A DNA stretch of 55,097 nucleotides from Phoronis australis. Lineage: Eukaryota; Phoronida; Phoronidae. Numbering within the stretch: the stretch's first letter is position 1; every line of letters begins with the position of its first letter. Shown here piece by piece: positions 11,690 to 25,800 of the stretch. The notes under the pieces are model-generated. The model ran no database searches. It was not told the DNA's origin and saw only the letters and a list, made by a program, of their open reading frames with translations. The stretch covers positions 36,654 to 91,750 of the forward strand of contig NMRA01000545.1 in NCBI GenBank assembly GCA_002633005.1, written 5' to 3'. Made by a program: the position numbers and the translations under genes.

Positions 11690-13190
11690 GAGGATTTCAT
11701 TCCTCAATATCTTTCATGTTCATGTTTTGTTTATTTTAGTGTCTGAATGATTAAGGCGTGCCTATAACCTGTCATGTGACTAGAGGCGACATTGATGGTC
11801 GACACAGGATGTGGTCAAATTTGAGCGACTTATCAACAGCCCTCACACCCATTCCCATCCAATCTCTGCGTTGTCAGGATATTCTGTTTAATGTGATTGG
11901 CAATTCAGGGTAAGGCAATCCTCACAAGCATTGTTAACTGTTTACACTCGCAGTTTACTTGTACAAATTTTGTCAATTTATTGAACTGGGTCAGACTTTC
12001 ATGTTAAATTGTGGTGAAATGCAAATTTGTCTATAAAGTACCACCTTTTGTTTATCTCCTTTTCTAAGTATGGTATAATTCTTCAGTTTCGGACAGTGAA
12101 AATTTAATTATTTTGTTGAAGGTCGTAGCTTGTCCCAAATTCTAGAAATAGACAATATCGCTGTCCCAAATTCAAGAATCACCGGAAATAAGGCACAATT
12201 ACTGACTCTGTAGGTTGAAAATACATTGTCCGAAATTAAAGGAATATGGTATACAACAAAACTGCTCTTGTCCAAATTCCAGAATCGAGAAAATCTAACA
12301 ACCATAAATTTGAAGTGCAAAAATGATTGCAGGGTAAAAGTTGGTTGGTGCCGTAAAGTAATACATGTTGATGCACTCTGTATGAACAGAGCCACCTCAT
12401 TTTGGATCTGATATATGTTGTAAATGTCATATGACGTGTATCCTCACTGAACTGCATATCATAATATCATAATATGTCATAATGTGTACACGTTTTTATT
12501 TTCACAAAGTAGCATTTGAGCTAATGTTAACTTCTAAATTACATCTTAACCCAACTTTAAAGGGACAATCTCAGCGAAAAAAAGTGATTCTACAGAAATT
12601 TCCAGTAACGCGGAGTCGAACCCTTTAGGTCCACAAAAGCACCTGAACGCTCTCATTGCTGAGCCAAAATGCCACGCGCTATACAGCACAGCATTTTAAT
12701 TGTATTGAAGTGGTAAGAACTTAGGCATGTGGACGCTAAGCTAAATGGGCACAATTTAAGGAAAAGTGTTCTAGAGAAACTCGTAATGGGAACAAGACTA
12801 TAATGACTCATATACCAAAAAGGAGGTCTTGGCGAAATTGCAAACTCCAGAGTGAAATAAATTGAGTTAGTGGTAGCAAATCTTACCGTTGAAGCAGTCA
12901 TTGAACTCCATTTGGTTCAGTGTGATATCATTATAATTAGGAAAGCTAACTTGCTTATTATAAACCAAACAAAAGGTTGTCTTGCATAACATGAACCAAA
13001 GATGGTGCTGCACGGGTCTTTAAGTTGACTTGAACCAAAAACAATATTGGTGAAATGTAAACTTGAACTTTGGTCATAATCTGCTCCAGGCCTTGATTTA
13101 TAACAATGTTTCCTATTGATGATGTTAGTTTTGGGCCAAATAAGGATCAGAAACCCCGGCACAATTGTTGTTAACATTCTGTATCTGCAT
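11690..13190. other. Intergenic, minor local repeats only
   Basis: No gene recognised. The motif TGTCC(C)AAATTCnAGAAT occurs three or four times between 12130 and 12290, and ATATCATAATATCATAATATG is a short AT repeat at 12455-12480. Confidence 0.35.
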
Positions 13191-13194
13191 TATT

Positions 13195-13625
13195 ATTAAC
13201 TTCACAAGTCCAACGTTTCGACGAAGTTCGATTTATTATTCTCAAGGAGTTCACAAAACCGAACAACAGGATCACAAGTAACAAAATCAACTGAAGCAAA
13301 ACTCACATGCAAAGGTGTAAAGCTATGGGAAAGGGTGAGCTCAACCTACCCCAGATTGTCATTCAGTGAAGCTCTAGCATCTAAATCGACAATGGCAATC
13401 TGAATCATTGTCATTGTGACAAATTGTCGGATTAGCATAATCTATTACATGACCTGTTTCCATAGAAGAAATACAGAGGACACTGTTGTCACTTTTAGAA
13501 TGTTCTTGCTCTTTGACCTAATCTCCGAGTTGTCATACCAACATAAAACTCACCACACTGGCAGTTAAACATGACCCAATGATAAATCTTGCTGTTTCGG
13601 TGGCACATGATTTTAAATCTTTACA
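13195..13625 (-). pseudogene. Penelope-like element GIY-YIG endonuclease and 3' end
   Basis: On the minus strand 13625-13497 encodes a histidine/cysteine-led segment FNCQCGEFYVGMTTRRLGQR, matching the YVG half of the GIY-YIG nuclease of Penelope-like elements. After a stop, another frame continues SSMETGHVIDYANPTI, the conserved downstream His block. Further on (13248-13203) lies a segment reading TTCGTCGAAACGTTGGAC, like the GAAAC side of hammerhead ribozyme motifs found near Penelope ends, but the CTGATGA side appears decayed to CTTGAGAA. Inactive fragment, ending about 85 bp before the first identified TPRA1 exon. It could derive from the same family as the RT fragment at 840-1454. Confidence 0.7.
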
Positions 13626-13709
13626 TTTTATTAATTTTGTTCTGACTAAGACGGAATGGGGTGAACATTAAAAGAACATTTTGCATTTAGTTCTTTGTTG
13701 TCATTACAG

Positions 13710-13842
13710 CGTGCGTGTTTGGGATGTGATTATTCTCACACCAAATGCTCTGTTCCTGCTTTTCCTATTGGCTGGTCTTTACCATGGTCAGCGCCGATTC
13801 AGACAGACCCGTAGCTCCACTATACTCACATTCTACGGCTTG
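13710..13842 (+). CDS. TPRA1: TPRA1 exon: first membrane span
   Basis: Begins with the last base of a split codon after TCATTACAG and ends at TTG before GTAAGA. It encodes the RVWD motif, hydrophobic span 1 and the basic loop (HGQRRFRQTRSS) leading to span 2 (TILTFYGL). Confidence 0.92.
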
Positions 13843-16800
13843 GTAAGATATACATGTTCAGCTATGTGCATTTGAACGCTGGTTCTGGCTTGCAATGACT
13901 TCTCAAGTACAATAAATTATACCTCTCCCCATGAATGGTTTATTTTGTCTATTAGAGAATAACTGCCCCTATCAAACAACACTTCAAATTCAGGCACTTA
14001 CATTTTAGTCATCTATTATTTACTATTACTTAAATCTAGTAGCATATTTCAATGTGTTCTTGACTTAGCCCTTTGTGGAGATGGAACTGCAGCTTGTTTT
14101 GTATTTCAAGGTGTGGATGGTGACAGTAATAGGCGTGGTTCGTGCCGCTGTTTCCATGACGATTACCAAGGGAGACGTGACTGACAAGGTTCTGTGGTTG
14201 GTGCTCAGATTTTTCTTGTTGGCCACAGAGCTCTCTGTCCTAGTGTTTGGGGTATTTATGGGTAAGCCTTTTTGTGGTTTTGAATAATTAAAGTTCGAAT
14301 TTGCTTGGCCGGTGGGGTATGAGAAACTGCTGTTTAAGAGTGATTAAAATGAAAACGTTCAGGAGTCTGCAATTTGGGGAAAAACTTTGTTTTTTAAAAC
14401 ATTGTGTTGTTTCGTTTCTTCATTTTTTGGTCAGGCTTAGCAAGGAGATGAGAAGTCAGCTTTGAACTTATTAACACGTAATTATTTAAAGCTGCGTTTT
14501 GCTTTGACGTCACTTTAAACATATTTCAATTCCTTAACTTAAGACCCATAACCAACACCTGAATCTGCTCTGTACTAATGGTACTTGTTCATTGTTGCGT
14601 CACATTACTCATCACTTGTTTTTGCATGGAGGTCTCCGCGTGCCATTTTCGAATTTCACGTTTGGCAAACCCCAATAAAATCGACAATTTACCAATGTGT
14701 TTCTTGACCTATTGATGGTTTGTGTGTTCCTTTTGGTATTAGAAACAGGTCCTATCATCATAAGGAAGATTTTGAGACCGATTTTTTTAGAGTGAAAATC
14801 CTGATTCAAATTTCTTTTTTAACCAGCGAAACATGGTGAAATGCAGCCTTGTAAGTGAGAGAATGCTCGATTTCTACTCCCCATCTTCTCTATCATGCCC
14901 TGCATTTAAATCCCCATGGCGACAAGTGAGCCGCAACTCAACTCGTTAATTTTGATTATTTACTAAATCTAATCTTTGTATCAGGCTTGTAATCTTGTCA
15001 TCTATAAATCTGTTTTTTGACTGGGCTCTTAGTACCACATAAAGCAGTATTATAATTTCAATAAGGTTCCAAATGTGAATCGTATCGATAGAAGTGAGAG
15101 CAGATTAGTTTCTACGCTTTTTGTTGGTAGGTTATTTCCTGTTGGTTTTCTAGACAATGGTGTAGCTTATTGCATTCTTCTCTTGTCATTTAAGTTTGTG
15201 TAGTTTATTGTATTGTTTTGGTTACTTGTAAATCATTTGGACAACTTTAAGTTTATTGCGTTGTTTACCTGTAGGTCACCTTGACAACATTAAATTGATT
15301 GCTTACCTGTAGGTCATCTTGACAACATTGACTTTGGTGCTTTGTTCGCGTGTAGGTCATTTAAACAATGTTAAGTTTATTGTATTGTTTAAAGTGTAGG
15401 TCGTCTAGACAATAGTAAGTTTAATGTATTGCTTACCTGTAGGTCATCTAGAAAGTATTGCATTTATTGTATTGTTGACCTGTAGGTCATCTCGACAACA
15501 TTGTTTATTAATGTATTGTTTACCTGCAGGTCATCTAGACAACAGGCGGAGCATCCTGTATGTGCTGGTCATCAGTATGCTCATGTCGCTGGTCTACTCT
15601 TCTACGCAAGTAAGTAATAGGCTCTTGATGTAGCAGAGCACCTGGGATCATGAGTCCAGGCAAGGAAACACCCTATACTCCAACCTGTTAACTCCATTTT
15701 TGGGAGCATTTGAAACACAATGATCAATTTGAATGACATGCCGTTTTTAGATATGAAGGCAGTTGTCATTTTTCTCATGTTTTCTGTTTATCAGTCATGG
15801 CAAAAATGTTAAGTGCTGTCAGACTTATTTGATCATGTCTCCAACAGGTGGCAGTCAGTTAAGTGCTGTCATCATGCAAGCCCCCCCCGAGTCCCCCTGG
15901 GTGCGCGCATGTTGATTCCTCTTGCAGTTGAACTGTGTAGAAAATACAAAACGATCTGTTTCTGTTGATAAAATAAAAAATGTGTAGAGTGCCCGTCACA
16001 CTTCTTGTTGTTCACAAAGTGTAAAGGACTCTGTATGTTCTTACCCAGTTGTCTTCGTTTTCTCCTCTAGGCGGTGCTAGAAATTATGAAGCCAGACCCC
16101 AAGTTCCACACTGACGTCTTCGACTATGATATTTTTGGTCACGGGGGCATGTTATTTTGGTTCGTCAGCTCTACATTTTTCATGGTTGTAAGTTGAACTG
16201 GGCGGTTGTGTGAACTGATTCTGCATAAAGTCTTACTGTGTAATTTTTTTAATATCTCCAGAAACAGGTGGTGTTGAGTGTAGATGCAAACGAGTAGGTT
16301 GACAAATAATAAGAAGTTTGTGGACACAAGTCGGGTATTTCACTACTTGCAAAAATTTTTAATTTTTTTTAGTGCAGTCATTCACTAGCGGTGATAGGTA
16401 TGAATCATGTATGTGTGTGTTAATACCGTTTGATTGTTTGTGCAATAATCTATAACTAGTGAAAAAACCAACCATTTGCGTACTTCTACAATTTAAAACG
16501 TAAAACGTAAGGTTGTTTAATGTGCACATTTACTCATTGCAAGTCAATCTTACTTCCGCTCAAAACGTTGATGAAATACCGTATTCGCCATAATAACCTC
16601 TCATGCCCCCATAAGCGCCCCCCCACGCGTTTTCAGACTTTGCTAAAGTAAGCGCCCAGTCCATGAATGTGTACGTGCGAAAAATGCCTTACCTACAATC
16701 CTAAAATTCTACAGTAACGTCTTCAATTTATCAATGATATCCGACAGTCCTGAAAAAAGTTATTGTGCGCAGAATTTGTAGACCATGAGCCTCGCCGCTA

Positions 16801-19800
16801 CAGCACACATCACGAATTTTTGTCCGCCCGGTCGGAAATTGGTCGACGTCCGGCCGTTGACCGGTCGTCTAGCCGACCAGCAGCCGATCAACAACGGTTG
16901 GCTAGGAGCTGTCTGCCGAGTTGCCTCTGTGGTCGGCACTTGGGTCGGCTAAGTGGTTGCCTAGCGTAGACGACCAATTCGGATTAAGCGTGTCCTTGGT
17001 CGGCAATTACCATTTTATGACTTCGCGGTTGAACTTTGGCCAAACAAACATTTAACTGTTCGCTGTTCGTTCACCAGTGGCATCTCCGGTCTTGACATCG
17101 GTTTATCAACTTTTGTCACACTATTGAAAGGAGGTAAAATCGAATCAACCTACAAATACGAAGTGTGTGATTTTACACCAGCCTCAAACCTTATGTTGAA
17201 TTAATGACGGCGTGGTAAAATCAAACGTTAAGTGAGATCGCGGAAGCATAATTTCTAACTTTAGAAATTAGACTTTTTATGCAGTACTTTATGCATAAAA
17301 ACAAGCACGAACTTTGAAATTTTACAGTAAATTTGCATAAAAATCAGAATACAACACTGGATGTTTTACTACCTCAAGTGTTTTCATGCAGCGGAATGCT
17401 CAACAAGCATCACGCATTTGCGCTCATCCGTTATTGCTCTTGATCATTACTTCATCACGCTGTATATTGCGATTTACCACAGATAATTATTGCTTATTTC
17501 TGTATAATTTCTTAATATGTTGGTACAGCAATAGAACCCAAGTTTATTTTAGGAACAACATAAACAATGGTTTGAACATAGCGCCGATATTACATGTAAA
17601 TCATGGGCGCATGAAAACGGAAGACTGTGATCGGTTTATAGTGTCATCCATCATCATTCTGAAATTGTTGTCACTTTCGCTGTACAAAATCTTTTCGAAA
17701 CTAGAGCATTCCTATCTAGCCAGCTAGTTGTATAAAGACTATTTTCAAAATACAGCCACTGCTTATTGAGATCAAACAGACCTCGAAACTTCACACAGCC
17801 CAGATAGTTACGCTTGTAACCTCGTCGAAAAGCTTGTATCAACATGAGCTCAAGACCGGCGGGTGTGCATGCAAAATCTAGAAGTCAATTGGCATTCAAG
17901 TTGCCCGTTACGGCCGTTTAAGCGAAAAACATCCGACGTCATCTTCCTGCGTAATTCTCTGCCTTTTTTAACGAAAAAACCTATGCCGTCGTTTAGAAAA
18001 AAATTCATTCGTGACACGCGCCACTTCCAAAATGTTTTCAACATCTCCCATTAGATGATGACAACATCTCAGCAAAATTTGTTCTAAAATTCGGTTCACT
18101 GATATCAAAATTCCAAAAACATATAATGAAGTCAAACCAATCCTGATCATTTGTTGTGACGTTTACGCAACCTCTTTGGAGAACGTTTGATTGAAGAATC
18201 TGGGAAAAAAGAAACTGGCTAAAAGGTGACGCAATATTTCATTGGGTCGAAAGTCGACGCATAATATCACACCATAACTTTAGCAGCAGAATAATTGTAA
18301 AAAACCATTTTTTGCAACGCTGGTAAATAATTTAGATTACTCTAGGAAGATTTTATTCGGTCAGTTTTTAACCACAATGGCACAAATTTGTATATTTAAT
18401 TTAGTAAACAGCTTCGCACCAAGGCTAGAGCCTTCCGAGCCCTTTGGCATAAGAACACAATACTTGGTGTTTTGCGTATACTTCAAGGGGTAAAACTTTG
18501 AAAATAATATTTTTGGGGTAACCTGGTACATGTAATCTGTGTTTTCATGTAGAGCGTAAAAATGAATAACCCATTGATTCAAAAAAACACTCTCGCAAAC
18601 GAAAACGCACACAATTTTCAGCTATATTACACTGGTTAAAAAACAACTTCTATAAGTTTATTGCCTCGGATTCTAGTGATCACCAGGGCAAGTCAAAACT
18701 CTTAAGGGGGCGCAATTTCAAACCTTTGGCATGAATCAGTGATATAAAAATGGAAATAGACCGACTTAAGTTCATCAGCAATGTAGACACAACAGTTACA
18801 GACACTGACTGCGTTTGTTAACGTCTTGTGGCAATGATAAAAATAATTTTTTCTACTGATTGATAACAAGTTTTACTCTGATGAGGTAGGATGCAATTTG
18901 AATGTCTAATATGCAGATCGGCAGTTGCAAAAATAGTTACTGGGTTTACTGAGTCCGTTTTTATGAACCACTGTAAAAGTATGATTACTTATTGTACATT
19001 CGAAGCACGCCTCATTAGAATAAAACATACATGTGCTTGTTGATCCTGGTGGTACCTCTATTACAGGCATGAATGAAGATATATAGTTGTTAAGCCATAG
19101 AGGATAATAAAGCTTACATAATATCACACTGAGCCATCTATGTACACCAGGCATATACAAAGGATACAGTATTTCAAAAGAAGCCTCAACTACTCATTTT
19201 TCATAGTCATAACTACTCATTTTTCATAGTATTACTAAATCACGAACACCTAGATTTATATAAGAAGTTACATAGTACGATGCTACACAACATGCTCTCC
19301 CACATTTATGGGAGGCCTAATTTGAAACATTTAACGACATATCTTTTCTATGCAAGATTAAAACCAAGCAAAACATGTGAAGCTCTCCAGGACTAAAAAT
19401 AAATATCTCAAAACCAGAAATTTTACTTATTAAGCAGGAATTAAAACAATCCAATACATTGAGATTGTTTTCACACAGAAGACCACAGAGCAAATAAAGA
19501 CCAAAATTCACCACGTCAAGGCTGAAAATTTATCACATCAGCACCTATAATTTATCAAGTGAGGACCAAAAATTCTTCACTTCAGGATCAAAAAAAAATA
19601 CGACCGAACTGAAAATTTAATAAGTCAGGTTCAAAAACTTACTGTGTCAGTAACTTTCACGCCAGAACACCACGTCCCATCCCCAAGCATGGATCTTTCA
19701 AAGTGATAGTGTCCGTACTACATGTATACATATAAATAAGGGCTATATGTTAAACCTCTCGCCGACAACAGACCTATTATCTTGGAAATGCGGTTGAATT

Positions 19801-22800
19801 TCTTTTGTCTAATCCACGTTTTACAATAGATGCCAATGTATAGGTACACACTGGATTGTCACCATTGCATAATGGGTGATCACGTAGCCTCCGGGCTTGA
19901 AAACAACTCTCTCTCCTGGCATGATAAGTTTTCTGACACAATGAATCCTGGTTGCCAATTATTTTTGATTCTACAGATATTTCAATTCCTGAATAGAAAA
20001 TGTGTGTTCTGGATGTTTTCGCTTCAGCTTTCCATTCAGCTAACTAGTGTACAGCACAGTGTTTTTACTATCCCGTGGCTGCTCCACTGCAACGAATCAC
20101 TTCTAGTACAACCTTCCGTAAATGACGTTCGTATTTTGCACATTTCTTCGGGGAACAGTTTTCCAAGAGCTATATCTTCATTGGACAAGAATACCAGTCT
20201 CAGGTAGTCCTTGAGCTCATGCTCTGAATGTTTTGAAAACGCAACTCTTTCTTTACGCAGATACCCTTTTCTGCCCGTGGACACCGACTCGCTGAATTCA
20301 TCAACCAAACATTTATTTTTAAAAATGCCCTCAAAAGTGTACTTTTTTAAAACACCGAGTTGACCATAGTCGTCAGTGTAGAAAAGCGAAATGAACAAAT
20401 TTGTACACAGTGCTCAAAGCACTTTTGTGGACATACGGAAACACCAACGTCTCTGTCTTACAACGCTGCGTGTACTTGGCATTTCATTTCATGCTGGAAA
20501 CTTTTTTAAGACTGAGCACCGTTTCAAAAAGTAGTATTTTTTCTTACAGCTGAGAACAGAAAAATTATTCTGCGATTTTAGGACTGAAATGGAACCAAAT
20601 CTCGAGTGGTGACTCATTAGAATGTGCAAAACTCGGGGAGGGGGGCGTGGCGATATATATACAAGCATGATTTATTTATTTTTATTTTGTAGTTGCCACT
20701 TCTCATTCTACCTAAGGTGGCCAGATCATACGCTATCAATGTCACCAGACGCTTTGCTTCTCAAAAGTGCACCTTTGTGTATTTTCTATCATTTTTTGCC
20801 ATCGCAATCGCTTTACCAAAGGTTCGCGCACATATGCCGCGTAGTGAATACTTCTTCATCACGTATTCACATCTTCCCGTTCACAATTTTTTTATTTTGC
20901 ATAATTTGTCAATATGTTGTTGACAGAAAATATTTATTTTTGGAACAATGTGAACGACCAACTGATAGGGGACTACGTGTAGACATGTAACTGCTAGCCC
21001 GGATTTTAACGTCACCGATACATGAAAACGGAATGCGCAAAGCTACAATTGCCTGCAGCCTCAACAGTGGTGATGTCACCGTCTTAGTTCTTGGAAATCG
21101 TAACCATAATATGATTTCGAAGTTAGAGCCATCGAAGTCCGTGGGTTTAGGGCATACTGGACCGTGAATTTCGCGTCTGTACTGCAAGGGTCAATACTAT
21201 GAAAATGAAATCTCCGGAGTGAAAGCTCTTCGCGGTGTAACAACTCACTCACTAATCCATCATCATGAGCGCGTGATAGGAGACCGGTGACTAACTTAAA
21301 AAACGCAAAAAGATGCAGTTTGGCGTTACACAAACAAAATCAATTGCGGGTGAAGACTGTTAAAAATAGCTGCGTTTACAAAATGACTACAGCGTTGTAT
21401 TGACCGGGAAGCAACCAATCTAATACATCTTGTTAACGTCACGAGTCAAATTAAAGATCAAATGTAAAGAAAACTTGCACGTTTTTCATCCAAAACTTGT
21501 TGCATTGTCCATAATCCAATGTTTACTAGTACCGCTTGCCTTCAACCTTCGAATTAGTGGTGTTACACAACCGACGTGAACTCATGTAACCGAGACAGTA
21601 AAACTAGGTTAATTTATTTGACCCTGTGCTTAGACGAATATGCATCGACACGCAAAGTGGCATCAGCCTGACAACCTATTACGCAACTGCTACTCTAGCC
21701 TAAAAATAGCAGCCCACCAGCTGGTTGGCTGATGGCCGGTCGGCTGGAGGGTCGGCTGGGGAGTCGCCTTATGAGTCGGCACTGCGGGCGGCTGCCAATC
21801 GGCTGCCGGTCGGCTAATTTTTAGCCGACCGGTCGGCTAATTGGCCGACCGGTCGACGGCTAGTCGTCGACCAATTTCCGACCGGGCGGATAAAAATTTG
21901 TGATGTGTGCTGTATGTCGGTATGTAGCCATGACTATACACTTCAAACTTCAACCATGCCTCAAAACGAACACAAAAGTTCTGCTAATATTGCGAGGACC
22001 AATGGTTTGGCCTTTCAGAACAGAAGTAGACTTGTCTACGAGATGGCTTTGTAGATATTTCCCAATTTTAACATGAATCCAAACTTCTTTGTAAGCCTAC
22101 ACGTGAAAACCGCGAATCGAAGACTAATAAAAAGCTTGGCCAGTGTTAAAAGCATGTGGCCAGGAAGCGCGCGCTACATACATGAACCTGTCATCAAAGA
22201 CATTAGTCGGGAACTATCCATTCATGAAACGGGTAGTATAGCATCGGCAAGAAATGAATATTGGCACTAATTTCCGACAGTTTCTAATATTATAAAATAT
22301 GTTTGCGTTATTTTTAAGATGAATTGTTTGATTAACCATAATTGGTGTTTTTGAGACAAAAATCCAATAAAAAGACCACTGACAGTGAATGCTTACACAC
22401 CCTTACACTGAAAAATAACTGTCAGATAGTCACGTTCGCCACATCCAGCCACACGGCGACTAATATGGCCTTACCAAGACAAATGTCGAACGTTTTTAGC
22501 GACATGGGACCGGCAAGTGCTGAATGAAACATGCTGTGGTTTAGGCCTACTGCTGCAAATTTCTTTAGATACAGTGCACATCTAGCTCGTTAGATTGCGT
22601 GGCTCTGGCCAAAAGACGGTATCTGCTCTGGCAAATGAACTCTGGTGACACGCACGCGCTCGCTTACTAACAAATGCAGACAACTTCAAAACAAATGTCA
22701 CGTGACAACAACATGTGTGTTCGTCCAGACATTTTTCTCAAGTTGCACCGATCGTACACGTAGATGGCACGATGTACTAGAACAGATTTGTACTTAAACC

Positions 22801-25800
22801 TGCCATGATCCCGACTCCACGGGAACTTAAAAATCTTAGGGAGGCTACTTGGAAAACTTCAGGTAATTTGTTTGAGTCTAATCTGTATTTTTTCTATTCA
22901 AGCATTCTAGTCGCCATATCGACGATTGCGAGGCAGGCAGTCGGCTAGTTTTCGCCCTGGGATTTCAGCACAATTTTCTGTAAAATGATCGTAATTTAGC
23001 AGCAAAGTTTGATAGCAATGCACCACGGTTTTGTAGAAAGTCTTTTCATAGGTTACACGTACGTCACAGGGTGTAAATATGATGAATCTTAGCTTCCGAT
23101 TTCACCCGTTTCGGAGACCGGGTTTCAACGGCCTTGGGTTATAATAAGCACCCCCTGAAAGGAACTTTTCTAAGTGCCCTGGGCAGTTATTATGACGAAT
23201 AGGGTAATGTCGATGAATATAGAACCCATATAATTTTTGCTTCTGACGCATAGGCTCGAGAACTTCACTTGAGAATCGTCTCAAAACTGTCTAATCGCAT
23301 CACTTGAAGTGTGAAAGTTTAAAAAGGTTCCTGTTTCGTAATTGAGTATCGTAATGAAAATGCTTGCAAAAATATAGGTGTTGTGGAACTTTGAATTCTC
23401 TTCTCGAGTTAGAAAATGGAGGTTTTATAAAAGATTTATTGTGCGTTGTCAGAGTGTGAGGATCTGTGTAACCTTATGAGTGTCTATGTTTCTGCAACAT
23501 CAGCTGGCAGTCTGTTGTTTAGCATTGTTGAAACTTGAACTTAATGGTTTTGTGCAGCCGTGATGTACGACGATTCATTTGTTCTCTGTTTTCTCTTGAA
23601 CTACAGGTATATACTGCTGTTGTCGCTCTTCCGTATCTGTCTAAACTCAGGGTATTCCCCGACAACATGGTCCTGCCGAGTAAGTAACAACAGTGTTTGA
23701 AAGTGTTTTGTGGGAAATCGCTATCCAAGTGTTCACACGATATCTGAAGAGACGGTAAAATCTTGTCTGTTCGACAGTTTTCAAGTCTTGGAGATTCATC
23801 ATGATAAAATAATGATCCCAGAGTTTCTTGCCGTTCACCTCAAGATGGAAACTCTCTTAACATGTTGCGCGGATGCTATAGTAGTGACAGTTCAGTGAAG
23901 AATTATAAATTTTCCAAATCATTCAAGGAGTTATTCTGTTTTAAAAGTATGGCAAAAGCTTGTTTGATACCGGTAAAATGTCGCATTCCACATAGTGTGA
24001 GAACCAGTTTCCTCTGCTAAATAATGAGCTGGAAACTGGTTCTCAAGAAGTGGAACCTCTTTATCCACCTGTTCTCGTGTGTAACCCCTTGTACGTTGAT
24101 TTTTTACAGCCAAAACTTCCTTCTATGTCTACGCAGTAATCTTGGCATTGATGAATCTGTTACAAGCCATTGGTAGCATGCTCTTGTATAAAGATGTGCT
24201 GCCTGCTATGTGGTAAGGAAGATATCTAGACTTAAACTGTACCCTAATCTCCCCGCATTCAACTGATTTTTGAAGACTTACACTGTGCAGTAATTGACAC
24301 TGCAAACTGGGCAGCCATTTACCCAGCCTCATTCTCAAGCTTCAAGGTGACACTGATAGGTTTTGCCATTTGAGGCCTTAGGATGGCACTGATCGGTTTA
24401 GCTGTTTGAGGCTTGGGCAGCCATTTCCCATCTAGGCTTGAAGGAAACTAAATGTTGATCGTCAGTAAGGAGACATTGTGTAGAACAATATTTTGGAAAA
24501 ATAAATGAGGATGGAGTAAATTGTCTTCTGGCCAAAAAATGGGCAAAATTTGTAGTAAGACTTTCACTAATTTTTTATTGCTTGGTAACTGTCAAAGCGG
24601 AGTAAATTGAGATTTTAACATTTCAACATTATTGTATGAGATAGTGTTAATTAGGGAAACAGATAGAAGCTTTTAATTTTAAAGCTGTTTCTTTTTTTCA
24701 GCGTAGTCGATGCGACGTCCTGTTTCTACTTTACATGTTTTGCTCCTCTGGTTTACGTTACATTTCTCCGGGAGTTTTTCAAGTAAGTTTAGTTAGCAAT
24801 GAAAAGAACAACTTAGATTGATCTTGACGGCTTCAGTGTTTCATAGTATCATGAACAATCCAAGCTGACAATTTTTGATACAAATTCTCTGATAATAGTG
24901 AATATTTGTTGAATAATAAACGGGCACTTATCTCATTTGACTTCTCAACAGGATATTAAAATGCATTCATCAATGTTTAGCTACCAACAAAAGAAAAATA
25001 AATTGAGCCACTAATAAAAGCTGACAGAACCAGTCACATATTATTGTTCCTTCCCTTGATATGACTCGGATTACCATTACCAGCAAGAACATCACAACAA
25101 CCAGCGACTAAAGAAAATTTTCTTGTTAGTTGTGGTTGGTCAAACCAAAAATTGTGAATTCGAAAATGGCACAAGTACTCACTGTCTGATTTAAGCTGCT
25201 GGTTCGTTCTGCAATGTTGCAAAATCTGATAAGCGTAGTTAAGGTTTTAAACCACAAATTGTTTCCGTAAAGAATTCAACATTGACAGCTAAACAACAGT
25301 GAAGTCCCCTTATAATTGCTGATACTGGCTTCTGTAAGACTTAGTACGGTTTCAGTTTTCAAAAATTTTATAAATTAATGTATTTGTCAAAATGTGGTGA
25401 ATTTTCCAAGTAGATGCAGCTGTTAATCTTGTTTGTCTCAGTTTACAAAAAGTGGACAAAATTTGATCGCAGTACACCAGTTTTGGAAAGTATATGATGG
25501 TAGCCATGAGAAGAATTGGTGAAAAAAATCAATTTCTGAGGAGTTTGATAAAAGTAACGAAAAAGTGATGAATCTGTGTTCCTGTGGAGGATCATTGTAA
25601 ACACCCAGAATACTGTAATTTTTGTGATAAAATATTTTATAAATAGGTAATTCTTGAACCTGCATGGAAATGCATGTCGCCAACATTTTTACGTTTGCTC
25701 ATGTGAACGTGGGATCTGCTAACCATGCTTTACTCCACTGAGCCATTGGAACCACCACTTGAATACAGAATTCCAATCAGACCTAGTAGTATTTGTAGAC

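Larger units (their letters stand above)
16574..23230. mobile_element. Large inverted-repeat-bounded insertion in TPRA1 intron 4
   Basis: An outer pair (left ACCGTATTCGCCATAATAAC near 16580; right, inverted, ACCCTATTCGTCATAATAAC near 23205) and a stronger inner inverted pair (16797-16960 with 21730-21915) lie in mirror order inside one 7.4 kb intron. Between them are unrecognised minus-strand coding patches (for example 20398-20036). This layout fits one DNA transposon of about 6.6 kb with subterminal GGTCGGC repeats. Two independent repeat insertions would be an alternative. No transposase motif could be named, so class is open. Confidence 0.5.
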
